From Hirsutella rhossiliensis (lineage: Eukaryota > Ascomycota > Sordariomycetes > Hypocreales > Ophiocordycipitaceae): a stretch of DNA of 64,000 nucleotides. The notes under the pieces are model-generated. The model had not been told where the DNA came from and did no database searches. It saw only the letters and a list, made by a program, of their open reading frames with translations. This document shows positions 47,530 through 57,285 of the stretch, in pieces. Every line of letters starts with the position of its first letter. Within the stretch, counting starts at the first letter, position 1. The position numbers and the translations under genes were made by a program. The DNA lies in the NCBI RefSeq assembly GCF_020360975.1, contig NW_025408671.1:2976001-3040000 (forward strand). The letters are read 5' to 3'.

Positions 47530-50300
47530 GCACAGCACGCCAAGACAACACCTCCCACGAGTCGAGCCATGTTCTGTGGCCGGCTCTTGGAGTAGGATAC
47601 GACATGCTAATGACCTTCATTTTCATCGCCGTGACCGCGCTCAGTGCGGCCCGGCAGTAGGGTACAACAAGACTTTTCAGGGAACAGCACCTTGGTAGAC
47701 GGGGCTTGGAACAAAAATCATCATTGGCACAGTTTGAGCGCTTCTCATGACCTTGCATTTACACTTTTCTTCCCTTCATGTATCAACTTTTCCATCATCG
47801 ACTGGTCTTTTCACAGAGGGGGCGGATCCGGTGCTTTCGATGCTGTCTTTACGACTTGCACAGCAAGACAAAAAGCCTCGGTCGGTATACCAGGCGGGCA
47901 AGGGAGGACAAGGGGATGAGATAATCCGGCGCGCACGGTGAAACTTGTGTACCTTTTTCTTTTTGCTCGTCGAGGGAGGCGCGTGGGAAGTGGGCGGGGG
48001 GACCCTGCATTCGGGATTGGCGGCGTGTTGCTCTTTACACTCGTTGTAATCACTGATGCTGGAGACAAATAAGGGTGGATTGGGTGGGCGGGATGGCTGC
48101 ATGGTCTTGTGCTACCTGGCTTCGCATGTTTGCCCTCTTTTTCCTCTCCTTCCCTCTCTACACGTCTCCAGCTCTCGCTCGAGGCAATTCGGTATTTGGT
48201 CATTCGCTGCGAGATGGCATGTCGAGAATATGAGTGTGCTGGTCACAATCACGACGCGCAGTATAGTTATTTTATTATCAGGACATCGGACGTACAATGG
48301 ACAACAGTGGGCAAGAGAAACACTATTATACGATATACTACAACCTGTCTCGATATCTGACCAATGATGGCACTTCCAATGTCGCGGGAGAGTACTGCGA
48401 CAACCAGCCCTTTGCGCTTCGTACGACAGGGAGTCATGCATGAGCCTCGCGACGACGGCAGCGCAGTATGGCGCGCAGCGACTGGCCACGCACAGTCTGT
48501 GCGTATTAATACTGTATGATGATGATTTGGTGATGCCCATGTCCGTCCCGGCCGGAGGCTTGCTCGTTCCGCTCGCGGTGTCTCTCGGTTGGGGCATCCA
48601 TCGGCCGTGGCAAGCGGAGACTGCTGCTGCAACCTTGCTTGACGCCTCTCCCAGACCAGATGGCAAGGACCCTTGTAGGGGCCCCTGTGGTGACTGCAAA
48701 GAGCGAGTGGGGACGAGACAGAAGAAAGGAAATGAGGCATGGCATGAGACGTCGGACTCGTGTGTGCCTGTGATGATGCACCGCCCCCCGGGATGGTGCG
48801 TCCATCTATCCATCCGTACGAAGTATGCACACCCTGGTAGATACTGTGCAGTTCGTGTGCGAGGAGGCCGGCCGGATCAGCGGACAGATAACTCACTTGG
48901 CACATGGAAGAGACATCCATGCCAAGGAACGGCCGAGGGTCTGGATTCTGGCGACATATGCCGTTGGCTTGCTTGTGTTGTTGTGTGGACTGCCGAGCCT
49001 TTCTCCCTGTTGGCTTGACAATCTACTGCACGAGCGTACCGTACATCCCTGATGTCTGTCTCCCTCTCTCTCGGGCTTTCTCCATCCGTGCCTCGAGAGA
49101 GAAAGACCGCGAGCCAGGGCCCCGGATCCAACAGTCGAGGGCGGATCTGAGGGGGCATCCTAATCGGACGGTGCTCCGTGCCGGGGCGCCTGGAGGCCCC
49201 GACGCCTGTTGCTTGCTTGCTTGCTTGCTGGCTGGCTGGCTGGCTGAGCTGAGCCGAGCTGACCACGGCACCACCTCGACTCGCACATTGGATGGATGCA
49301 GAGGCCGCCAGGTGTGATGCAGATGCCTGGACCAGGTACGTTGCATGCGCTCATGCACATTTGACAGCTGTTGTACACACCCGGGCATGGATGGATAATG
49401 ACAGACTGTGGGTTGGTAGGCTGGCAGTTGGCAGGCTACCGTGTCGACGACGACGACCCCTGAGGCGTCGACTGGCCGTCACCGAGAACCAGGCCGGCGC
49501 TTGCTCATCCACTGGGTGGTGGGTGGCGAGTGATTTCTGCTCTCGCCGTTTAGGCTGATGGACCTGGCGGCCCAATAGGGCTTGCAGCAGAGATAGGGCG
49601 GCAGCCAAGATGCTGTCACAGCCAATGCCGCTCTTTTTTTTTTTATTCGCTTGCCCCCCTCCCTCGTGATCCGAAGAAGAGTACGGATAGTGGCAGCGAC
49701 ACGCCTCTCTCCGCTCGAAGCCGGTGGCTGGTACGGTCGGAGCAAATCAGATGGTTGTCCATGGGCGGGCTTCGGACACTTGTTCGGCCTCACTTGCGAG
49801 AATGGGGAGAGACGGGCGCCACCGTCGACGACGAGGCTTTTTGTCACTCCTGCTCTCGGCGTGACATGGAAGAGAGGAGACTGTGACAGCTTTTCGCCCG
49901 TCGAGGAACGTGGCCCGAGGCCGTTTGGAACGGATCCCACGTTTCATCAGCATGGAGAAACAAGGAAAGCCATGCGAGGCAGGGGGGGGCCATGGCCGGC
50001 CCAGCTAGGTAATCCTCGGGGCTCGGGAAGGCGCAGAAGAGAGGGAAAAGCGGATAAAAATAAAAATAAGGGTGGAGGACGGGGCCAGGGTGATGCATCG
50101 AGTTTCTTGACCATGTGGTAATTTTTAGTGAGACACTTTTTGGCGGGCGGCGATGGCTTCATGTGGGTTTCGACCCTGTCCCGTCGACAGCGACGGAGGA
50201 GGTCGCACGTGAGAGATCCACCGCCCGCCCGAAAAAAATACATGTCGTAAAAAACCTCGGTCGCTTTCTTGGACGATCCAAGGGACGCAATCACGGCACC
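47530..50300. other. Intergenic region, 2.8 kb
   Basis: The region between the Msn2-like gene and DPH6 contains no gene I can support. It includes GCTT/GGCT tetranucleotide runs near 49206-49246 and purine-rich stretches. Open frames of up to about 230 codons (for example 48112-48813 minus) overlap others on the opposite strand and have no recognisable domains. Confidence 0.55.
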
Positions 50301-52619
50301 ATGGCGCCCGAACAACGCCTCCGCGTGATCGCCCTGGTCTCGGGCGGCAAGGACAGCTTCTACAGCCTGCTGCACTGCATGCGCCTCGGGCACGGCGTCG
50401 TCGCCCTGGCCAACCTCTACCCGACGACAGGCGACGAGGACCTGAATAGCTTCATGTACCAGACCGTCGGCCACGAGGTGGTGCCCCTGTACGCCACCGC
50501 CACGGGCATCCCGCTGTATCGCCAGCCCATCCTGGGCCGTGCCGCGTGCCACGCGCGCGACTACCAGCACCCTGGCCGGCAGCACGAGGCCGACGACGAT
50601 GAGACAGAGTCCATGGTGCCCCTGCTCCGCGCCGTCATGGCTCGCCACCCAGAGGCCAACGCCCTGTGCTCGGGCGCCATCCTCTCCACCTACCAGCGCA
50701 CCCGCGTCGAGTCCGTCGCCCTGCGCCTCGGCCTCGTCCCGCTGGCCTACCTGTGGAAGTACCCCGTGCTGCCGCCGCCCGCCGACGACGTCCAGCTGCT
50801 ACGTGACATGGCCGCCGCCGGGCTCGAGGCCCGCATCGTCAAGGTGGCCAGCGCCGGGCTTGACGAGTCGCGCCTGTGGGAGCCGGTCACGACTCCCGCC
50901 GGCGCCCTTGCCGTCCAGCGCGCTGTGCAGAGGTTTGGCGGTGCCGCACAAGGCGCCGCTCTGGGCGAGGGGGGCGAGTTTGAGACCATTGTTCTCGACG
51001 GCCCGCCCGAGCTGTTCAAGATGCGCATTGCCGTGCCCGACGACGGCAGGACCATCGTGGCGGAGGGAGGCGGCGCTTCGTGGATGATGCTGCGCGGTGC
51101 GTACCTTGAGGAGAAGCTTGTCCAGCCGCCGCATCGAGAGTTGCCCGTCCGGACGCCGGCTCTGCTCGACGCCGGCTTCGAAGTCGTTCTGCGGGCGATT
51201 CCATGTGACCGTCGCGTGGTTCCGGAGCCGAGCGGCGCAGCCAAGTCTTTCCTCCTCGGCAGCTCTGTTCCCCCGCTCCAAGGGGGCCGCGGGTTTCTGC
51301 AGTGGTCCATCATGGCCGATGCAAGCTTCGCCGGGGGCTCCATCGAGGAGGAGACGATCCACGTCGTCGACAAGATCAGAAGTGCACTCTCCTCCGTGGC
51401 TCGGAACCCTGCCCAAATCACGAGCACCATCATCGTACTGGCGGACATGTCCGACTTCTCCAAGGTCAACGACGAATACAAGAAACTCTTCACCGAGCCA
51501 AACCCGCCGTCGCGAGTCACCATCTCCTGCGGCCGTCTCTTGCCGGCCGGGCGCAGGATCGTGATACACGTCGCGATGCCGGACGCGGTGCTGGGGCGAG
51601 GCGAGAGAAACGGGCTTCACGTCCAGGCACGCTCCTTCTGGGCCCCTGCCAACATCGGCCCCTACAGCCAGGCCATCGACGTGCCGGCAGCGACGGGGCT
51701 CAGGGCCGTCTACGTGGCCGGGCAGATCCCCCTCGTGCCTGCGTCCATGCGCTTGCCGCCTGCGGGGGAGAGGGCCTTGCACGAGCAGCTTGTGCTCTCG
51801 CTGCAGCACCTGTGGAGGATCGGCGTCGAGATGAAGGTCCAGTGCTGGACCAGCGCCGTCGCCTACTTTGCCAAGTCGTCTTCAGCCGACGCCATGGTGC
51901 ATCAGGTCAAGCTCGCCTCTGAAGCCTGGAGCCTGCTCCACGTGCCCCCAGAGGACGACGACGACGACGACGACGACGACAGTGGCCCTGATCTGTGGGA
52001 TCTCAAGTACAACCATGCATACAAGTCACGGGGATACGGTGACACGCAGAGCGCCAACACGGCCCTGCCCGACTGCACCATCTTTACGCTCCGGCAGCAA
52101 AAGGAACCCGAGACTTGCGTCCCGCCCATGTTTGCGGTCGAGGTTGAGAGCCTGCCGCGGGAGTCGGACGTCGAGTGGCACGCCCACATGGGGCTTGGAC
52201 ACATCGACACGGCTTGTGCAGAGATGATGTGTCTGCCTGGAGACGGGGACAGCAGAGGCTGGGGCAGCTGGCACACGATTGTCCGCAGTGGCGATGCCAT
52301 CCTCGTGCACACCGTCGTGGCCTGCGGACTCGCCGAGAGCGACCCCCGGAACCTCGAGGAGCAAACGCTGGCCAGCGTTTACAGAGCATCGCTCCGGGGC
52401 GTCGGACTCGATGCAAAGCTGTCGTGCCCCGACGACGCCCCGTACCTCGCCTACGTGGACGCGGCTTGCCTCCCGGGGGGCTTGTGGCAGGACACAGGCA
52501 CACGGAAGGGCAATGAGCTGACGTTTGAACCGATCCCGTGCCACTCTATTTGGTCGCCGCAGGCCGAGAGGCTCGGGTGCGTAGCCTTGTATCGGGCGAC
52601 GATGGTTGCCTCGCCGTAG
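50301..52619 (+). CDS. DPH6: Diphthine-ammonia ligase Dph6 with two RidA-like domains
   Basis: Dph6 catalyses the last step of diphthamide synthesis on elongation factor 2, ATP-dependent amidation of diphthine. The start at 50301 (CACCATGG) lies eleven codons before the PP-loop motif VSGGKDSFYS; upstream in-frame codons to 50115 are unlikely to be coding. Single exon, 772 residues. The ATP pyrophosphatase-type domain spans about 1-250 and includes ESMVPLLRAVM, CSGAILSTYQRTRVE and the family motif GEGGEFETIVLDGP (about 222-235). Two RidA/YjgF-like domains follow. The first is around 330-430 (SFAGGSIEEETIHVVDKI...). The second starts near 445 with PANIGPYSQAI. A linker around 550 contains about nine aspartates in a row encoded by GAC repeats. 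The tail ends IPCHSIWSPQAERLGCVALYRA. This PP-loop plus double RidA order is that of yeast YLR143W. Confidence 0.95.
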   Translation: MAPEQRLRVIALVSGGKDSFYSLLHCMRLGHGVVALANLYPTTGDEDLNSFMYQTVGHEVVPLYATATGIPLYRQPILGRAACHARDYQHPGRQHEADDDETESMVPLLRAVMARHPEANALCSGAILSTYQRTRVESVALRLGLVPLAYLWKYPVLPPPADDVQLLRDMAAAGLEARIVKVASAGLDESRLWEPVTTPAGALAVQRAVQRFGGAAQGAALGEGGEFETIVLDGPPELFKMRIAVPDDGRTIVAEGGGASWMMLRGAYLEEKLVQPPHRELPVRTPALLDAGFEVVLRAIPCDRRVVPEPSGAAKSFLLGSSVPPLQGGRGFLQWSIMADASFAGGSIEEETIHVVDKIRSALSSVARNPAQITSTIIVLADMSDFSKVNDEYKKLFTEPNPPSRVTISCGRLLPAGRRIVIHVAMPDAVLGRGERNGLHVQARSFWAPANIGPYSQAIDVPAATGLRAVYVAGQIPLVPASMRLPPAGERALHEQLVLSLQHLWRIGVEMKVQCWTSAVAYFAKSSSADAMVHQVKLASEAWSLLHVPPEDDDDDDDDDSGPDLWDLKYNHAYKSRGYGDTQSANTALPDCTIFTLRQQKEPETCVPPMFAVEVESLPRESDVEWHAHMGLGHIDTACAEMMCLPGDGDSRGWGSWHTIVRSGDAILVHTVVACGLAESDPRNLEEQTLASVYRASLRGVGLDAKLSCPDDAPYLAYVDAACLPGGLWQDTGTRKGNELTFEPIPCHSIWSPQAERLGCVALYRATMVASP
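51958..51980 (+). repeat. In-frame GAC repeat coding poly-aspartate
   Basis: Seven to nine GAC units within DPH6 encode a run of aspartates between the RidA-like segments. It is a likely site of length variation that keeps the reading frame. Confidence 0.9.
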
Positions 52620-53033
52620 TGGCATGTGCCCAAGATGCGGAACTTGCCGGACCGCGCGTCATGGACGTTTTTTTTTTTACTTTTTAAAAAAGGAAATCTC
52701 GCCTGGCCCGTTTCACCGACTTTCGAATGTTGGTCACGGCGGCAGGCCCTGGATACTTCCTTCTTTCTGGTTGGATCTCCCGCTCGAGGTGCGGCTGATG
52801 TAGGACGTGACTTTTTCCCACTGCAGTCGCCCGCGGCAGGCAACGAATGAGCCCGTCGAAAAGCAACCCACGGGTTCGCGATCCAGGGAAGCTTCCCGAG
52901 ATTTGACCAATAGCAATCACGTCGACAGGCAGCCGCCCGCTCGCCCAACCTTGCACGGCAGAATCGACCCAAGCTTGCTTCAGCAGGGCTGAGGACGACG
53001 AATGAAGTGAGCGAGCCTCCCTGGCCGGTGACC

Positions 53034-54022
53034 ATGGGCGACAACGACGCAGCACAGGGCGGCTCGGGTGGGTCTCCGAACAGGGCCGTCTCGTTCAACC
53101 GGCGGAGGCGGTCGACGAACGAGCGCATCGATGAGATACTCGAGGTAAGCAGCGTCAAACGACCTCGCGTCACCCCAGCTTCCACTGCTGACGGTGCGAG
53201 CCAAGGACGCACGCGGCCGAGCCGAGCCCATGGGGTCCGCGGAATTGGCGCGAGCCCAGCACCACCCGCAGTCGGGCGACGACGCCAGCGACAATGAGAG
53301 GACCGGCATCGTGTCACATGGGTCGGGCCAGAGCTACCTGGCCATGCAGGCGAGCACCCGGTCGCACATATCGATATACCAGCGGCGGGGCGCGGCCGAC
53401 GACCTGCCGTCGCCCATTGAGTCGGGTTCCGGGACCGGCCTTGGCGGCGACGCGGCGGACGGCGACGGGGCCGGGGACAGGCTGTGGTGGAGGAGGGCTC
53501 TGGGCAACTTTCAGTCCATTGAGCTCGACAACAAAGGCAGCGTGGCTAGAGACCACCTGTCTCTCGGTAAGAGACAGGCCGAGTGACGCGCCCTCTTCCC
53601 CCCCCACATGCTGGCGTCGCGCTGACGTCTATCTGGGGCACGTCGTCGCAGAACGAACCTTTCTCGCTTGGCTGCGGACGTCTTTGGCCTTTGCGTCCAT
53701 CGGCATCGCCGTGACGCAGCTCTTCCGGCTCAACACGTCGCTCTCGGACGGCCACGACGATGGCGTCAACAAGGCGACGCTGCGGCGCATGGGCAAGCCG
53801 CTTGGGGCGACGTTTCTGGCCCTCAGCATTCTGACGCTGCTGTTGGGCTTCCGGCGCTACTTTCGCGGGCAGGAGTGGGTGGTACGCGGCAAGTTCCCCG
53901 CGAGCAGGGGCACCATTGTGGTGCTGGCCGCCGTCGCGCTGGCGATTATGCTCGTGTCGCTGGTTGTGGTCATTGTCATTCATCCGGCCGAGGCGCCGGA
54001 CGAGGTGAGGCTGGATCTGTAG
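53034..54022 (+). CDS. DUF202 membrane protein (YidH/VTC-like)
   Basis: A 280-residue protein from three exons (53034-53144, 53206-53566, 53652-54022). The first acceptor was chosen at 53205 because the nearer CAG at 53178 would leave an intron of only 34 bases; 53205 gives 61 bases with a CTGAC branch site upstream, and keeps the frame. The N-terminal 165 residues are hydrophilic and rich in Arg, Asp, Ser and Gly. The DUF202 domain begins GSVARDHLSLERTFLAWLRTSLAFASIGIAV, where the RTFLAWLRTSL block is the family hallmark, and has three membrane segments: about 182-200, 225-243 and 250-275. DUF202 also forms the C-terminal membrane part of vacuolar polyphosphate (VTC) proteins, but this protein lacks the SPX and catalytic domains, so its role is unknown. 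It sits between DPH6 and the helicase gene. Confidence 0.9.
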
Positions 54023-54364
54023 GGTAGGGGGTGAGGAGGCTGCCAGGCATAGGGGTCAAGTTGTGTACGACTACCTCGTAATGTTTAATACCATCATCCT
54101 TATCCATGACCCATGGGCATCCTTGGTTCGAGCGGAACGTTATTTACTTGGCAAGCCGCAGAAGTTGCGCGCCATTTTGTCCTTAATGCTATGGGCGTTG
54201 GGACTTGGTGATGGTGTTGTTGCAGTCCAGTTACTCATGGTGGGGCTGTACATGGCACTGAAAGTGTAAACCATCACACTCAACTTCACCTCTTCTTCCA
54301 CCTCTTTCAGCCAAACAGCGCAACGTCACCACCCATTGCCATAGCGCATGCAGGCCATGCCCAG
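54023..54364. other. Short intergenic region
   Basis: This 340 bp stretch between DUF202 and helicase genes on the same strand holds the 3' end of the one and the promoter of the other. No gene is visible. Confidence 0.5.
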
Positions 54365-56927
54365 ATGAACAGCCCCCACGTGAGCAGTGACAAGATGAAA
54401 GAGGACAAGAAGCCCCCCAAGACGACGATGCCCCCCACGAAAGACGCCATCGACATCCCGTCCTTTGCAAGCACCCAGCTCGCCCTCCTCTCGCACGAGC
54501 TTCAGGCCGAAGTCGCCGAGACGAGCACCCTCATCGGGTCCCATGCGCCAACCACTCTGCAGCGCGCTGGCCTCGCCCTCACCAACCTGGTCGTCTGCTC
54601 GCGGCGCACGGGGCTCGGCGGCAAGACGGTCCTCGAGCTGGGCCCCGACGCCGCCACCGCCGCGGGCGACGGTAACCTGCCCGAGCACGGCGTCCGCGCG
54701 GGCGACATTGTCCTCATCGCCGAGCAGCCTGCCGGTAGCGCCAAGAAGCGCGAGGCCAAGGAGCTCGAGCGTGGCGGGGCCAGGGGCGTCGTCGTCAGGG
54801 TGCAGAGGGCGGCTGTGGGCGTGGCCCTGGATGAGGGCAAGGATGAGGACGGAGGGGGGTTTTCGGGGAGGGTGTGGATGGTCAAGTTGGCTGACGAGGT
54901 GACGTATCGACGGTATGTGAAGTCGAGCCCATTCTCCCCTCTCCCCTGAGGCGAGGAAACGACTGACAGCAGCGGGGGACATAGCATGAACCAGACAATG
55001 GAGCGACTGCAGAAGATGGGCGAGTCCGAGTACTCGAGCTTCATCAGAGTCCTCTTTGGCCTCTCCAGCCCGTCGCCGCTGCCTCCAGAGTTGAGCAAGG
55101 ATGAGGACTTTGGCAACGTGGCATGGATGGACCCTACGCTCAACGACTCGCAAAAGGACGCCATCCGCTTCGCTCTCGCTTCACGTGAGATAGCTCTCAT
55201 CCATGGACCGCCGGGAGTACGTTGCATGAAAGACGACAAGAGAGGGCCGTGCTCCGATGGAGCATCCGCGCTGACCGCGGCTTTTTTAGACGGGGAAAAC
55301 CCACACTCTGATAGAGTTGATCCTGCAGCTGGTCAAGCGCGGGCAGAGGATCCTGGTCTGCGGCCCGTCCAACATCTCTGTCGACAATATTGTCGAGCGC
55401 CTCGCGCCGCACGGCGTGCCCATAATTCGCCTCGGACATCCCGCCCGCCTCCTGCCCTCTGTCGTGAACCACTCCCTGGACGTGCTCACGCAGTCATCTG
55501 AGGCGGGGGCCATCGTCCGGGACGTGCGATCCGAGATGGACTCGAAGCAGGCTTCGATCAAGAAGACCAAGAGCGGCAGGGAGAGGCGGCAAATCTACGC
55601 AGATCTCAAGGCACTGAGGAAGGAGTACCGCGAGAGGGAAAGGAAATGCGTCGACACCCTCGTCGGCGGCAGCAAAGTCATTCTCGCCACGCTGCACGGC
55701 GCCGGCGGGTTCCAGCTCCGGAACCAGCAGTTTGACGTCGTCATCATTGACGAGGCCAGCCAGGCCCTCGAGGCCCAGTGCTGGGTGCCGCTGCTGGCCG
55801 CCAAAAAGGCCGTTTGCGCCGGCGACCACCTGCAGCTGCCGCCGACTATCAAATCGACGAGCTCTTCCTCCAAGGCGAAGCCGGGTGTTCAGGGCGGCGC
55901 CAAAGCCATCCGAGGCATGAGCCTTGAGACGACTTTGTTTGATCGCCTGCTGGCCCTCCATGGGTCGTCCATCAAGCGTATGCTGACGACGCAGTATCGC
56001 ATGCACGACAAGATCATGAGGTTCCCCTCCGACGAGCTGTACGACTCAAAGCTCATGGCGGCGGACGCCGTCAAGGCACGCTTGCTCAAGGATCTCGACT
56101 ACGACGTCGAGGATAACGAAGACACCAACGAGCCCCTCATCTTCATCGACACGCAGGGCGGAGACTTTCCGGAGAAAAACGAGGACGACGACAAGAACGG
56201 CGCCACCAAGACGGGAAAGGCCAGCCTGCACGGCGAGAGCAAAAGCAACGATATGGAGGCAGCCTTGGTCCGGCAGCACGTGAAGCAGCTTGTCGAGGCA
56301 GGGGTTCGTGCCGATGACATTGCCGTGGTGACGCCGTACAATGCACAGGTATGGTTCTTAGGGAGACTCCAAACGACGTGTGGGGGGTCTGCTGACGTTT
56401 GTTATCCCTTTGTTTCCGGGACGGGCAGTTGGCCTTGTTGGCACCGCTCAAAGAACAGTTCCCGGGCATCGAGCTGGGGAGCGTCGACGGCTTCCAGGGC
56501 CGGGAGAAGGAGGCCGTCATTGTCAGCCTGGTGAGGAGCAACGACGAGGGCGAAATTGGCTTCCTGGGGGAGAAGAGGCGGTTGAACGGTGAGTGCCGCC
56601 CGATTTGATACGCTCATCCGGCGTTTGCTACTTGCTACGCGCCCTGCACACTCCTTTTCTCAATTTACCGCCTTCTCTTTTCGCCCCTGGGCTAACTCGG
56701 CGCAGTTGCCATGACGCGCCCGAAGCGATCGTTGACGGTGATTGGCGACTCGGAGACAGTCAAAAGGTGAGCCAGCCTGCCCCCCCAAAAAGAGTCCTTG
56801 GTAACATACGCTGACGCCGTCCGTTTGCACCTCGATACGCAGAGGAAGCAAGTTTTTGAAGAAATGGATGGAGTTTCTGGAAGAAAATGCGGATCTGCGC
56901 TATCCCGACCTGGCGAGCGTCAACTGA
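54365..56927 (+). CDS. HCS1: DNA helicase, Hcs1/SMUBP2 (IGHMBP2) type, SF1B
   Basis: An UPF1-like superfamily 1 helicase of 714 residues. Six exons: 54365-54912, 54985-55216, 55290-56348, 56429-56588, 56706-56766 and 56843-56927, with every junction in phase. Yeast Hcs1 was found as a DNA polymerase alpha-associated helicase; the animal homologue IGHMBP2 binds ribosomes and nucleic acids. The N-terminal domain includes [24 protein letters not shown] and [10 protein letters not shown]. The motor motifs follow: Q-like [13 protein letters not shown], Walker A GPPGTGKT (split by an intron between GPPG and TGKT), [18 protein letters not shown], Walker [58 protein letters not shown] and [10 protein letters not shown]. 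It ends [20 protein letters not shown]. The C-terminal R3H and zinc finger domains of animal IGHMBP2 are absent, as in yeast Hcs1. Confidence 0.94.
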
Positions 56928-57285
56928 ACAGGATAGTCAGACGGCGAGCTGCGGTCTGCAGCAGCCGTCAGCCGCGAAACCGAGTCTCAAGAATCAAAGA
57001 TCAAGCGGTGGCAGCAAACAAAGGAGGAGGGGCAAGGTTCCTTACCAGAATTGAACGCTGTAGCCGTTGCTCAGTGCGTCTGCGCACGCCAGGCAACCTT
57101 GCTTCCCCGCGCCGCGCATCGAATGAGAGCGAGGGGATGCGATGTGACTTCAGCCCGGTGCAGGGGTCACTGATATGTCAGCTCTAACCGCTCTGCTCCA
57201 GCCTGCCTTTGTGTTTGCGAGTCGGACGGACTTGTTTCGCTTCAAAGCCTCGCAAACGAGTCGAGACAGCTCACGATACACGGCC
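56928..57285. other. Intergenic region with 71-nt inverted repeat
   Basis: The stretch holds the helicase 3' end and the promoter of the NACHT gene. GCAAGGTT at 57032-57039 pairs with AACCTTGC at 57095-57102, which could form a stem around a 55-base loop. I tested it as a tRNA and rejected it because no D-arm or T-arm fits in either direction. Confidence 0.5.

Noticed and set aside
50115..50300. Upstream in-frame start for DPH6
   Set aside because: The 62 extra residues are not family-like, and the PP-loop sits right after the well-placed ATG at 50301.
53145..53178. 34-base first intron in the DUF202 gene
   Set aside because: Too short for fungal splicing; the acceptor at 53205 gives 61 bases with a CTGAC branch site and the same frame.
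57032..57102. tRNA gene suggested by a 71-nt inverted repeat
   Set aside because: Neither strand has a D-arm, anticodon arm or T-loop at the required spacing.
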